Below are positions 22,750-34,059 of a DNA stretch of 64,000 nt, piece by piece (position 1 is the stretch's first letter; each line of letters begins with the position of its first letter). Under the pieces are notes generated by a model, which did no database searches, was not told the DNA's origin, and was given only the letters and a program-made list of their open reading frames with translations. The stretch is from Acheta domesticus (Eukaryota; Arthropoda; Insecta; Orthoptera; Gryllidae). The stretch spans positions 186,931,829 to 186,995,828 of the forward strand of contig JAHLJT010009419.1 in NCBI GenBank assembly GCA_031308135.1, written 5' to 3'. The position numbers and the translations under genes are program-made.

Positions 22750-25520
22750 ATGAGGCTCTGGAAGGCTTGCGCAGCCGAAGCTACGCCAAACAAATATCCG
22801 CTTTAAGAACATCATGACGGACCCGGCTGGCAACTACCTGGATAGCCGCGTTTCAAATCCCAGTGGGGAACTCTGGAGAACGCACTTTTCGGGTTTGGAA
22901 ACACAGGAGTACAATATTCACGAATCGGGAAAAATTACAATCAGCTAGCCTCAAATTTACTGAAATAGCTCGTAAAATGCCAGTCATTATAGATTATGAA
23001 TTGCTATCGTATGAACCAATCAGGACGCATAATCCTCGCAGAATTATCGATATCACTGTCGGTTTATTGCCTACACCCCATTTGATAATGTGTGTCAATT
23101 TGCTCTGGATACAATACCGACAGCGATGATAATAAGAACGGTCTCGACCTGACTTGGCAATTGATACTGTTTATCGCTTTTATGCACTCGTATAAACCAC
23201 ACTTTTTATATTTTTAAAAGAAGAAAAATCACTGATAGATTCGAAACGTGAGACCGGATGCAGAGGAAAAATTTCAATCGATCATTATAAGGGGTGAACA
23301 AATGTTGCGTTTGAAAGAAACATATTATTAGAGTTTTCACAATCCTAAGATACACATTGAAAATTCCAATTAAGAAACAGATATTTGTACATATTTACAA
23401 TCTATATTTTGTTGTCTGATTTACTTTAGCATCCTACCGTTTTAATAATTTGTTTCATTTGCCTTAAACTAATCTTCCTTATTACATTCAAACATTCAAT
23501 TTCATATAAGACGCTTGGGACCCACATTACTTTACAGTTGCAAAAAATTTTGTAATAATTATTTTTTAATTTGTACAATATATGAAGACATACAAAACGC
23601 AAAAATAACACAAATAAACCTACATTAACTTAATATCCTTTAAAAATCACTGGCCCTCAGTGGCCGATTCAGAAACTAACTCGTAATTTCAGGAAAGTCA
23701 CCTTGGGTTCACACCTCAATATTTTTGAAATTATATTTTTTATTGTTAGCATGACATAAACAACGTACGAGTATATTCATAATAGGAATATGATTTTTGA
23801 TGTGATAAGTTTTATGTGAGGTAAGCATTTTTAATAAACAAAGTAAAATTTCAAAAAATGTTGACTTTGAAGGAATGCATGGATTCCTTGTCTCTACCCC
23901 AGATGCCTCACTGCCGACCCCAGTCTACAATAATAAATTGACAACATTTAATATATTATTTACAACAGTGTCCTGGAGTTGAGAGTCAGCATACTGTAGA
24001 ATACTTCGTAATTTAATTTGCCCCAAATTTATAAAAATTCGTAGTTCACAACATTAGCTACCTATTATTCACAACTTATTCTTTTCGTAGACTGTTATTA
24101 AAAAGTAAGGTTAAAGAATTCAACCTGATGTTCGTTTTAATTATTTTACTTCAACCTTCGCATATTCGTTGCATTGATAAATTTCATGTGCATTTTCTAA
24201 AGTATGATTTCAACAGTCCAATCACTTCTATGGATGTTTTCTAAATTGTTTTGATACAACTTGTTTCAGACCGTTTACACCCTAGAAAGTTAAAAAATAT
24301 GTTCAGCTTAAATCAAATAATATAACTTTTTTGAAACTAGATAGTAATGTTAGTCCCCAACACAGAAAAGCGTGCTGTACAGGAAGGAAAGAGACATTTA
24401 GACTAGTTCTATAGGTTTGTTACTTTCATTGACATAGCTACTTGGAATTCAATATTTTGCATGTCAGAGTCGGAATTAACATGTTCTTCTTATTCTAATT
24501 TTTCTCAATATTAGCTCTAAGAAATGCAGTTAGTGATGTTAAAATATTTATCCTTTTTGGGCATCTAAAATCTTTTGGCTGTTATTTAGTACAAAAATAT
24601 TTTTATTTATTTTATTTTATTTATTTTATCTTCTTTTGTTCTTGAATCAGTTTTTAGCGAGAAACGTTATTAACAAATTAATCTCTCTCTGAATTGTCTA
24701 GTATTTTACGAACAAGAATGTACGTCTTACGCAGGCATAAAATGGGAAGCTTCAAGATTACTTTCAAAGCACATTCTTTTATGTGTTTTGTAAAAATAGG
24801 TTTTCAAACTGGGCGCTGCTATCTGTCAGAAAATCTGCAAGAGCAGAATGATTCCGAATGGATAACATTCGTTAGCAACTCCATGAAACACATGCTCAAA
24901 AGCACTATCATAGCTCGGCTCGATACACTCTGATACCAATTTCTTTTAACTACATAATGATACTTAAATAACATTCGAGTATAAAACAGAATATTGAAAC
25001 AGTTCACAGTCAAAGATCAAATTATAGGAGAGTACACTGCTCGTTTGGTCATGTTTTCCTTTGATATGATTTCCAAATTACACGTATCTATTTAGTACCA
25101 TTGTCTTTCGGAGCGAAGATTCGTTTCCATTAATCAAAGGATACAAGATATCTATTCATACATGAGCCTTGGAAAACATTTATAAACCACAATTTCTATC
25201 TAACGAAAATGTATGTGTGATACAATCCACTTTGAATGCAATACTGATCGTGGTTAAGAGCATTTATTTCACATAATGCACAGTTCATCGCAACGTTAAA
25301 TTACTGCCGAATACACTGATGTTATAAGTTAATCGTACATTATTTATGTTTTCAACATCGCTTTGTACTTTCTTGCCTTCTCCGTATTTATGCAGTAAAG
25401 CTAAATAATTGTAATGCTGCAGGGGAATGTGGGCATTTTTAGACTTAAAAACTCGCATTAACGGGGCCCTGATGTCTAAAATGTTGATAAATCTCGTGGT
25501 TATATTCAGCAAATTACTTG
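22750..25520. other. AT-rich gene desert
   Basis: No coding region recognised. A B-box-like GTTTCAAATCCC at 22851-22862 may be a decayed SINE head but lacks a convincing A box. Confidence 0.55.
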
Positions 25521-25528
25521 CTCTAAAA

Positions 25529-26190
25529 CAGGGGTCCTCAAACTTTTTAAACGGGGGGCCAGTTCACTGTCCCTCAGACCGTCGGAGGGCCGGATTATAT
25601 AGTGCGACTTTTCTAACTCTGCCTCTCAAGCCCCTTTGGCCAATCACAAGGCATTTCGCGTCTTTCTCGGTACTGCCGCTAGATGTCGCATGGTCGCAAG
25701 CACTGCTTGATACGGTCGCGATTAGGCAATATCTAGCGGTATGACTGAGAAAGACTCGAGGTACTGTGACGTATTCCATCGTGAAGACAGGCCTTGAGAG
25801 GCAGAGTTCAGGCAATGACAGGCCTGCCGATGACATACAGTCATACCGCGAGCAGATCCCAAACTTCCTCAGATTGCGTAGGCGAAATGTACAGCGTGGT
25901 AAAGAGGATAACGCAAATCATCGATATTGCTTTATTAAAAACAATTTTTAAAAAAAACACCGATGTTTTGGCAACAAAATATCGATGTGAAGAAAACATT
26001 GAAAGCAAAATATCGATGTTTCTGGTGGAAAACATCGTTGTTTTAAAACCATCCCTAGACACCGTAACATATAATAAAAAATATGCGGATTTTAAGAAAA
26101 AATTATTTAAAACCATAAAAACCCGGCGGGCCCTGTAAATGTCTTCGGCGGGCCGCATGTGGCCCGCGGGCCGTAGTTTGAGGGCCCCTC
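25529..26190. mobile_element. Non-autonomous hAT-like element with 8-bp target duplication
   Basis: The left end is CAGGGGTCCTCAAACT; the right end, reverse-complemented, is GAGGGGCCCTCAAACT (two mismatches). Flanks are CTCTAAAA (25521-25528) and CTATAAAA (26191-26198), an 8-bp duplication with one mismatch, typical of hAT. There is no transposase. The subterminal regions differ: the left has GGGGGCCAGTTCACTGTCCC, the right reads GGCCCGCGGGCCACATG. A foldback is nested at 25615-25808, and several ATCGATGTTT-type repeats lie at 25919-26040, followed by CCATCCCTAG, which looks like the end of another hAT. Confidence 0.85.
25615..25808. mobile_element. Foldback (palindromic) MITE, copy 1
   Basis: AACTCTGCCTCTCAAG at the left end is the exact reverse complement of the right end. 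The arms stay roughly complementary inward (GTCTTTCTC.GT..TACCGCTAGAT on both) to a centre with GCAAGCACTGCTTGATAC. A related copy with the same centre is at 33735-33935. Confidence 0.8.
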
Positions 26191-26198
26191 CTATAAAA

Positions 26199-26809
26199 CG
26201 TTCTGTAGTCAGAATTCACGTTTTGAGGGTCGTTGATGCCGAAAAATTGGTATACGACAAAACGCTCATTCATCTATGGTAATCGCTAAAGCAATGTTGT
26301 CAAGGTCGATGCCTTGAGCGGGAGTCCGTGGCGCGAGTGCCACAACGAAATCGCCCTCCACGTAGTTCATTACCCTGCCATCAGAGACAACGCCATCCCT
26401 ATAGTAAAACGGCAGACTACTACTACTCGTAATAGCTCCCTTTCCAGACGCTAGTTACGCAGAGAAGCCCATGAGATGCTACGGTGCCACGGTGCATGCC
26501 ACTGCCACCAGTAGAAGACCTTGACACCACTGCGCTAAAGCCTAAACCGTTCAGAAGTTTTTCTCCAAAACTGATATTCCTTGAAGTTTTTTTCTCAAAA
26601 CTGACTTCTATTTTTCATTGAATTTTATTCTCGAGAAGAGCAAAGAAGGCTTGTAAATATGGTGTAGGTTCCATTTTCGACGTGAATTGCAAAACTTACC
26701 AATAATGTGAACGCGCTGTTGTAGCATCACTAGTACTCAAATATCACAGAGACCATAGCAATGAATAAGTTATTAGTGCTACTATTTTCTACCGACATTT
26801 ATGATAGTC
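26199..26809. other. No gene recognised
   Basis: Mixed composition between two DNA transposons. No repeat family recognised. Confidence 0.5.
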
Positions 26810-26811
26810 TA

Positions 26812-27536
26812 CAGGTTGGATAAAACGTAATGAGAATATTGCTGTAACTTAAAGCCGGTGAGTCTGCTTGCTGTCGTCGGTCGTGACGTAAGAAAGCACT
26901 ATTAGATGATGGTGTGCAGCGGGAACAGTATTATGTCAGTCTATTGCAGTGTGTAAATTGTTGAAGTTAATGGCATTAGTGCAAGCGCCCTAACGTCATG
27001 TTGACAAAGGTAGAGCAACGTTTTGTGGCTCAAAATTGAAGTGGCACAAGGTCTGAGTAAGCAAGAATGTTTTCAGGGACTGCATGACGCATGTGGTGAT
27101 ATAGCGTCGCCATACTCCACAGTCGCACGAAGAGCTCAACCGTTCAGATTAGGCAGAGATGATGTGAAGGATAACCTCCCTACAGGACGACCCCACGTGG
27201 GAGAACTCTTGCGCCGCTGGCAATGGGAGATTCTGTAACATCCACCTTATTCACCCGATACGAGTCCCTGTGGTTATGATCTCTTCAGCAAAGTGAAAGA
27301 ACCACTGCGAAGAACCCTGTACAATACAAGAGAAGAAATTATTCGTGCTACAGGGCGATCAGTATGGGACATCAACAGAAATAGGCACGCCTATGGTATA
27401 CGACGCCTTTCGAACATTTGGCAAAAGGTCATTAATATCGGAGGAGATTATATTCTAGATGTGTAATGTAAGTACCTCTGCCAATAAAGTCGTTTCAGAG
27501 AAAAACAAATTTCTCATTATTTTTATCCAACCCTTG
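26812..27536 (+). mobile_element. Internally deleted mariner element
   Basis: Inverted ends CAGGTTGGATAAAA (left) and, reverse-complemented, CAAGGGTTGGATAAAA (right), both continuing with TAATGAGAA, are flanked by TA at 26810-26811 and 27537-27538, as expected for mariner. The element is 725 bp, against about 1.3 kb for full-length relatives. It contains the two ends of a transposase joined by a large deletion. Confidence 0.88.
27000..27467 (+). pseudogene. Mariner transposase remnant (N- and C-terminal parts joined)
   Basis: The start (27000) encodes the family-like KVEQRFV opening. After a stop and frame change it runs into a helix-turn-helix-like part with STVARRAQPFRLGRDD and the linker TGRPHV (about 27190-27200). 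The sequence then jumps directly to the C-terminal catalytic end, LLRRWQWEI, a stop at 27236-27238, then HPPYSPDTSP, and finishes IWQKVINIGGDYILDV. The middle, carrying the first two catalytic aspartates, is deleted. At the third catalytic position, where relatives have Asp after SPC, the codon GGT (27272-27274) gives Gly. The copy is inactive. Mariner transposases cut and paste at TA (family knowledge). Confidence 0.85.
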
Positions 27537-27659
27537 TATATTAACTTTACGTTAAAAAGCATCGTTTTTAAAAATTTTTAGTTAAATTTAAAATGGCAAG
27601 AGAGTGTCATATAAATACATGTTACCTATCACAGTATATTATTACGAGCACAAGCATTA

Positions 27660-28120
27660 TTTTCGCATCAGTTTCGGCGGGGGGCGGCGTCGGCGGGGGC
27701 GCCGGCGGCCGGGGTGACGGCGGCGGGGGCGGCGGCGCGGGCGGCGGTGGGGGCGGCGGCGGGAGCGGCGGCGGGGGCGGCGGTGGGGGCGGGAGGGGTT
27801 AGGGCGGCGGCGGGACGGTAGGGGTAGGGGCGGGGGTGGAGACAGGGGCGGGGCGGGGCGGCGGCGGCGGGGGGGCGGCGGCGGTGAGGGGGCGGGGGGC
27901 GGGGGGAGGGGGCGGGGCGGCGCTCAACCTACGCGAGGCCGCCTCTATAAATACACGCGGGAACAATCTGACGCAAGGGCGCGAGAAGTGCACGCGGATT
28001 ATACCGGCGTACACCCCGCAGGCTGCGCCGAAGTCTTCACCTCTTCTGACACTCCCCCCCCTGTCCTCCTCACAATCCCGCTGCCGTCTCTCGTCCCCGC
28101 CCTGTCTATCGCTTTCCATT
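27660..28120. promoter_or_regulatory. GGC-rich CpG island ending in a TATA box
   Basis: A GGC/GGG-rich stretch (27675-27925) is followed by CTATAAATA (27945-27953) on the plus strand and then CG-rich sequence that turns C/T-rich (28020-28110). The arrangement resembles a core promoter reading rightwards with a start near 27975. No downstream exon or splice pattern could be confirmed. Confidence 0.4.
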
Positions 28121-28139
28121 TTTGCCACCACGGTTTAGA

Positions 28140-29030
28140 TCCCTCGTTCCTTCAGACTACTACCCGTAGGTCTTGTTATCAATGGTCCTGGATATTGTAA
28201 TTAAACTTAATGGTATACTAAAATATGGAAAGAAGCAGTTTGGTGAGACAATTAAATATAAATAATGATCCATTATATTTTTGTCCAAGAAATGAAACCT
28301 TTACTTACACTAAAACAAAAAATATGCGTTCGAATTATTCGAACGTTAGAAACTGCAGGGTAGAGAAGGTAAGCCCCTAATGCGTTTCTGAATCCAAGCT
28401 CATTTTGTGTATGTGGAGTGAATCATTTGAGTCGCGCCATCCTTTTTGTCGAAATGTACTAGCTGAAACCGTGCGAACATTGTTTTATAAAAGGAGAAAA
28501 TATATAGGGGCTATAAAAATCTAATTTCAAGGACCTCCAACGTGTTTTGAATTACACAATTGCTCATATGTGATGCGGTACGCTGGTGCGCCTGCTCAGT
28601 TGTTCCCAAAAAATCTACAAAATTCTACATCTTTCTCCTTTAAAGTGTTTGACGCATCCTCAGAGATTAATTCCCTATTCAGAAGTAGCACATTTGGAAG
28701 GTTTTGTATTAACTTCTTATGAATCTTAGAAACCCGTATTTTCATCGATGATTATATACAAGGTAGTAAATGCAAATAATTATTCAGCCCCATCATTTGA
28801 AAATTGGCATATTCTTGTCATTATCAGTTGAAACGACAGAGAGGAGTTACTGTTTAAGTGTTCATTACTTATTTATGTATTGTATACGGATCCTTCAGTA
28901 ACAGATGTCAGAGACCCATCTTGAATGATATAAAGGGTAAATTATATTGATAATAATGAGGTGAATGATGATAGAGAAATTGTAGAATGAGAGGCAGGGC
29001 AAATTGCAGGACCCCTGAAAAAGCTGCTGT
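28140..29030. other. AT-rich, no gene recognised
   Basis: Contains a small palindrome GTTCGAATTATTCGAAC at 28328-28344. Otherwise featureless to my reading. Confidence 0.55.
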
Positions 29031-29064
29031 GAGCTCGCTTTGTTCACAACAAATTCCGTATGGA

Positions 29065-29140
29065 TTGGCCGCCGATCGAACTCGGGGGCTCAGCGGTAGA
29101 AAATGTATGCCCCAGTCATTACCCCACAAACTCCCCATCC
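29065..29140 (-). mobile_element. tRNA-like SINE head
   Basis: On the minus strand GGGGTAATGACTGG (about 29111-29125, A-box-like) precedes CCCGAGTTCGATCGG (29071-29085, B box) with tRNA-like spacing. The body is not assigned to family A or B. Confidence 0.5.
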
Positions 29141-29159
29141 GGTGTGCACTAACTTTTCA

Positions 29160-30300
29160 TTGGCTCTGAAACACAGTTTATTTCATTCAACTATAGAACA
29201 ATAGAATAAAGTGTACGTAGATATTAAATGATCATTCGACATTGAAATCACTTTATTCATTGGAAACCGAATACGTACAGTCATTAATTGGAAGATTGAA
29301 AGACAAAAAAGCTGTAATTCTGGCGCGTCCTTTGAGTTTCCATACCCGCTGGCGTTATGGATTGAGAAACTAAGCCGCTTTTATTGCTAATGACTCCTTT
29401 ACAAACACCCTATTTAACCCTATGTAAATTGGGGACCAAATAATCCCTTCATCTTTCCTCGCGAAAAATACTTTCTAATGCTACATATAAATTGGGAACT
29501 AATCCAATACAGGTAAGGAAAAGATACTATTGAGCAGGTAAGCACTTTAAAGGGACCGCCACCTCTGCATTACTGTCCAGTTTTTCCTTGTACCTTATTG
29601 AATATTCTATATTAAAACGAAAAGCAAAGAGACGGCTAGAAGGGTTTCCAAATATTATGTTCAGCGTTACAGAATATTAACTGAGAAAAACGAAGAATAT
29701 AAAAATAGTTAGATAAGTAGAATTCATTCAATCAACGAATGAATTCTACATATACTACACGCCACGCCACGCCACGCCATGCCAACGAATTGAATGAAAA
29801 CCATCTGTAACCCAATCATATTTCGAAATAAATATGCCATTTTTAAGTCCAAAAACTTGAGAAGGGAGTTCTGTTTTAAAGATAATAGCTTTCGCTATGA
29901 AAATGTTCTTCGAAAATAAGGTGGCACCTTCCACGTTTATCTGGAAGGGGATTAGGAGTCGGTTCCCAATTTGCTTATGCCCCTCTATGGGTCTGTACCA
30001 AATTTACGTATGGGTTAAACTGTTAATCTGGTCAGTATTTCTCTTCTGGTCTCCAATTTACTTACGCCGACAATTTACTAAGTAGTGTCAATTTCTACAA
30101 TACATCCCTTTACTGTGACATTCTCCATAACACATAATGATCTGGAAATAACGTGCGTCTTATCCTGCAATTCATTTACATTATTTTTTCACAATTTATA
30201 CTTCCTTTGCTTTGGCTTTGTCATCTTTATTGCTCTTTTTCTTCATTATCTACAAGAATATGAGTGACTATTTTTTGTATTCCCACCTCTAACTTATTCT
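29160..30300. other. AT-rich, no gene; one perfect hairpin
   Basis: No coding region recognised. Contains the hairpin at 29717-29749 and a short GCCAC-type repeat just after it. Confidence 0.55.
29717..29749. repeat. Perfect inverted repeat, 13-bp arms
   Basis: GTAGAATTCATTC and GAATGAATTCTAC flank a 7-base loop. Next comes a short tandem (CGCCA)n at 29760-29785. Confidence 0.85.
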
Positions 30301-30865
30301 TCTACATCTATCTCAACGCCCACAAATTCGCGCTTGCTTTCGCATCCTATCCGCACCTAACAGCACAGCTCCCTCTGCTTCGTCGTTCTTCTCCACAGCT
30401 CTCCTCGTCCTCCCAAAGTCTTGTGCCGCCTTCACCCCCGACTGTGCCGAGGCGGCGGCGGCAGTGGCTTAGGGAGGCCCACACGATTTATCGCTGCCAC
30501 CAGTGAACTATCTCAGTATGTCTTATCTTACCTTCATTACCAGGATGCTCTTATTAAACGTCCCTGCCTGCCACGCCGCCTGCCGCGCCCGGCTTCCCCG
30601 CGCCGCGCCTCACCACGCCACGCCCCGTCCCACCCACCCTCACACCGCCCAGCACTGCCACGTCACGTCACAACACGCCACGCCACGCATCGCCCCACCC
30701 CGTTTCGTCCCGCCCCTCATCGCCCGCCTCGCAACGCCCCGTTCCACCCCGCCACGCCCCACGCCATCGCACCACGCTTCGTCTCGCCACGCGCTGCCAC
30801 GCTCCAACCCTCCCCATCCTTCCTCGAACCACCCAGCACTTTCACGTTACGTCTCAACACGCCCC

Positions 30866-31750
30866 GCTCCGCCCCGCCTCGCTCCGCCCCACCTCGCCCC
30901 GCTCCGCCTCGCTCTGCCCCGCCTCGCTCTACCCCGCCTCGCTCTGCCCCGCCTCGCTCTACCCCGCCTCGCTCTACCCCGCCTCGCTCTACCCCACCTC
31001 GCTCTACCCCGCCTCGCTCCTCCCCGCCTCGCTCCGCCCCGCCTCGCTCCGCCCCACCTCGCCCCGCTCCGCCTCGCTCTGCCCCGCCTCGCTCTACCCC
31101 GCCCCGCTCTACCCCGCCTCGCTCTACCCCGCCTCGCTCTACCCCGCCTCGCTCTACCCCGCCTCGCTCCTCCCCGCCTCGCTCCGCCCCGCCTCGCTCC
31201 GCCCCACCTCGCCCCGCTCCGCCTCGCTCTGCCCCGCCTCGCTCTACCCCGCCTCACTCTACCCCGCCTCGCTCTACCCCGCCTCGCTCCTCCCCGCCTC
31301 GCTCCTCCCCGCCTCGCTCCGCCACACCTCGCCCCGCTCCGCCTCGCTCTGCCCCGCCTCGCTCTACCCCGCCCCGCTCTACCCCGCCTCGCTCTACCCC
31401 GCCTCGCTCCTCCCCGCCTCGCTCCGCCCCGCCTCGCTCCGCCCCACCTCGCCCCGCTCCGCCTCGCTCTGCCCCGCCTCGCTCTACCCCGCCCCGCTCT
31501 ACCCCGCCTCGCTCTACCCCGCCTCGCTCTACCCCGCCTCGCTCTACCCCGCCTCGCTCTACCCCGCCTCGCTCCTCCCGCCTCGCTCCGCCCCGCCTCG
31601 CTCCGCCCCACCTCGCCCCGCTCCGCCTCGCTCTGCCCCGCCTCGCTCTACCCCGCCTCACTCTACCCCGCCTCGCTCTACCCCGCCTCGCTCTACCCCG
31701 CCTCGCTCTACCCCGCCTCGCTCCTCCCCGCCTCGCTCCGCCCCGCCCTG
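30866..31750. repeat. 15-bp pyrimidine-rich minisatellite with higher-order structure
   Basis: The unit is ACCCCGCCTCGCTCT with variants. A marker variant (CCACCTCGCCCCGCTCC) recurs with its ACCTC at 30891, 31056, 31206, 31326, 31446 and about 31610, spaced 165, 150, 120, 120 and 164 bp, so groups of 8-11 units were copied together. Because 15 is a multiple of 3, frames stay open for hundreds of codons on both strands. Decayed similar sequence extends over 30540-32110. Confidence 0.96.
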
Positions 31751-32440
31751 TCCAGCCTCGCCGCGCCTCACATCGTCCCGACCCACCTTGCCTCTCTCCT
31801 CTCCGTATTTCCCCTCCCCATCCCTCCTCGTCCCCCACCCCACCCCATCCTGCCCAGTCGTCGTCACAGCACGCCCCGCACCGCCTCGCATCTCCTTGCC
31901 CCGACCCGCCTCACATCTCCCCGCCCCGCATTGCCCCGCCCCGCATCGCTCCACCCCGCATCGCCCTGCACCACTCCTTGTCTCCCTACCCATTTCGCCT
32001 CGCGCGCGCCCTGGCCCGCTCCGCACCGCCAAGCACCTCACCGCTCACCTCGCCACACCTCACCCTTCCTCACTCCATCCCCCCCGCTGAACTCATCCAC
32101 GAGATCTCGTCTCGCTTCTCCTCGACCCGCCCAGCCCGGACTCGCTCCTTCCATCTAGCCATGTCATATTCCCCTCTCCTGCCGGTCAGCCTTCATCCAC
32201 GCTCCTTTCCCTTTCCAAGCAGTCTGTAACATATCCTTCCCTCCCTCCCTGTCTGGACTCGTCTACCTCCCCTTCCTTTCCTCCGGCGCAACTCTCGACG
32301 ACCCGCATCTCCCCTCCTATTCACTGGCGGCGTTAACACTATCGCGCGGCCAACGCGACGAACGTGTGCGGTCCACCTCGCCTCCACCATCTCCGTCGCC
32401 CTCGACCCGCCTTGTCCTCGTCGCTACTATCTCCGCCGGC

Positions 32441-33475
32441 CTCGACCCAACCATCTTCCCCGCCTTGCCCTCGGCGCCGCCGTCGACTCTACCCTTTTCC
32501 CCGCGTTGTCCTCGCCGCCGCCATTGCCGCCGCCCTCGTCTCCACCCTCTTTCCCACCTTGTCCTCGCCGCCGCTCTCAACTCCCTCTTCCCCACCTTGC
32601 TCTCGCCGCCGGCCTCGACCCAACCATCTTCCCCGCCTTGCCCTCGCCGCCGCCGTCGACTCTACCCTTTTCCCCGCGTTGTCCTCGCCGCCGCCATTGC
32701 CGCCGCCCTCGTCTCCACCCTCTTTCCCACCTTGTCCTCGCCGCCGCTCTCAACTCCCTCTTCCCCACCTTGCTCTCGCCGCCGGCCTCGACCCAACCAT
32801 CTTCCCCGCCTTGCCCTCGCCGCCGCCGTCGACTCTACCCTTTTCCCGCGTTGTCCTCGCCGCCGCCATTGCCGCCGCCCTCGTCTCCACCCTCTTCCCC
32901 CCCTTGTCCTCGCCGCCGCTCTCAACTCCCTCTTCCCCACCTTGCTCTCGCCGCCGGCCTCGACCCAACCATCTTCCCCGCCTTGCCCTCGCCGTCGCCG
33001 TCGACTCTACCCTTTTCCCCGCGTTGTCCTCGCCGCCGCCATTGCCGCCGCCCTCGTCTCCACCCTCTTTCCCACCTTGTCCTCGCCGCCGCTCTCAACT
33101 CCCTCTTCCCCACCTTGCTCTCGCCGCCGGCCTCGACCCAACCATCTTCCCCGCCTTGCCCTCGCCGTCGCCGTCGACTCTACCCTTTTCCCCGCGTTGT
33201 CCTCGCCGCCGCCATTGCCGCCGCCCTCGTCTCCACCCTCTTCCCCCCCTTGTCCTCGCCGCCGCTCTCAACTCCCTCTTCCCCACCTTGCTCTCGCCGC
33301 CGGCCTCGACCCAACCATCTTCCCCGCCTTTCCCTCGCCGTCGCCGTCGACTCTACCCTTTTCCCCGCGTTGTCCTCGCCGCCGCCATTGCCGCCGCCCT
33401 CGTCTCCACCCTCTTCCCCGCCTTGCTCTCGCCGCCGCCCTCGACTCCACCATCTTTCCCGCCTTGCCCTCGGTA
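32441..33475. repeat. 173-bp tandem repeat, about six copies
   Basis: The landmark CTCGACCCAACCATCTTCCC begins at 32441, 32614, 32787, 32959, 33132 and 33305, spacing 173, 173, 172, 173 and 173. Copies are nearly identical, and the unit is pyrimidine-rich with internal TCGCCGCCG motifs. Since 173 is not a multiple of 3, the ~370-400 codon frames on the plus strand are artefacts. Partial units extend to about 32400 and 33475. Confidence 0.96.
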
Positions 33476-33734
33476 CCTTATTTGTAACCGCCCTCATTCC
33501 GCCTCCTACTGACTCCACTCAGCTGCGACATGCCACCTCGCGCAAGGGGACAAAGTGGTTAAGGCAGTATAAGCACAGGACTTCAGGGAGACCCGTGAAT
33601 GCTCCACAAAGCGGCATGGCGCGTGGTAACATATTTTACAATTTTCTGAAGAATATTTATGTGGTTATATGTGTCAGTTATTTTCATCAGTCGTCATTTA
33701 CATAAATTATTATAGTGCAATTTACGCCCCTATG

Positions 33735-33935
33735 GCCCGCCCTCAGGCCCCTATGGCCACGATGGAATATCACACATTTCGCGTCTTTCTCTCTCGTACC
33801 GCTAGAAGTCGCATGATCGCAAGCACTGCTTGATACAGTCGCGATTATGCGATACCTGGCGGCACGACTGATAACATCGTGAAATACCGTGACATGTTCC
33901 GACGTGAAGACGGGCCTTGAAGTGGCAAAGTTAGA
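33735..33935. mobile_element. Foldback MITE, copy 2
   Basis: Shares with 25615-25808 the segments TTTCGCGTCTTTCTC, GCAAGCACTGCTTGATAC and GTGAAGACGGGCCTTGA in the same order, with diverged complementary arms. It is not enclosed by hAT ends here. Confidence 0.75.
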
Positions 33936-34059
33936 AAAATCGCAGTATAAGGCAATTTTTTGCCATTTACCTTTTCAGGAACCTGAGCGTTTGTGATTTT
34001 GACTCTGCAAGTAAAATTGTCATCAACTCCAAATTTTCGTATCGGTTGAGTGAAGCTCA

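Noticed and set aside
21730..22833. 367-codon Pro/His/Arg-rich minus-strand frame as a gene
   Set aside because: GGC/GGT-triplet composition explains it, and overlapping frames on the other strand are equally open. Kept only as a CpG island.
22840..22870. B-box-like GTTTCAAATCCC as a SINE or tRNA
   Set aside because: No convincing A box or family body around it.
30421..32229. 602-codon open frame on the plus strand and overlapping 551- and 254-codon frames
   Set aside because: Caused by the 15-bp array and its decayed surroundings. Several frames and both strands are open at once, with a 5-residue cycle and no domain.
32364..33705. Three plus-strand frames of 370-400 codons
   Set aside because: The 173-bp tandem array read in three frames. 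No start context, domain or codon signal.
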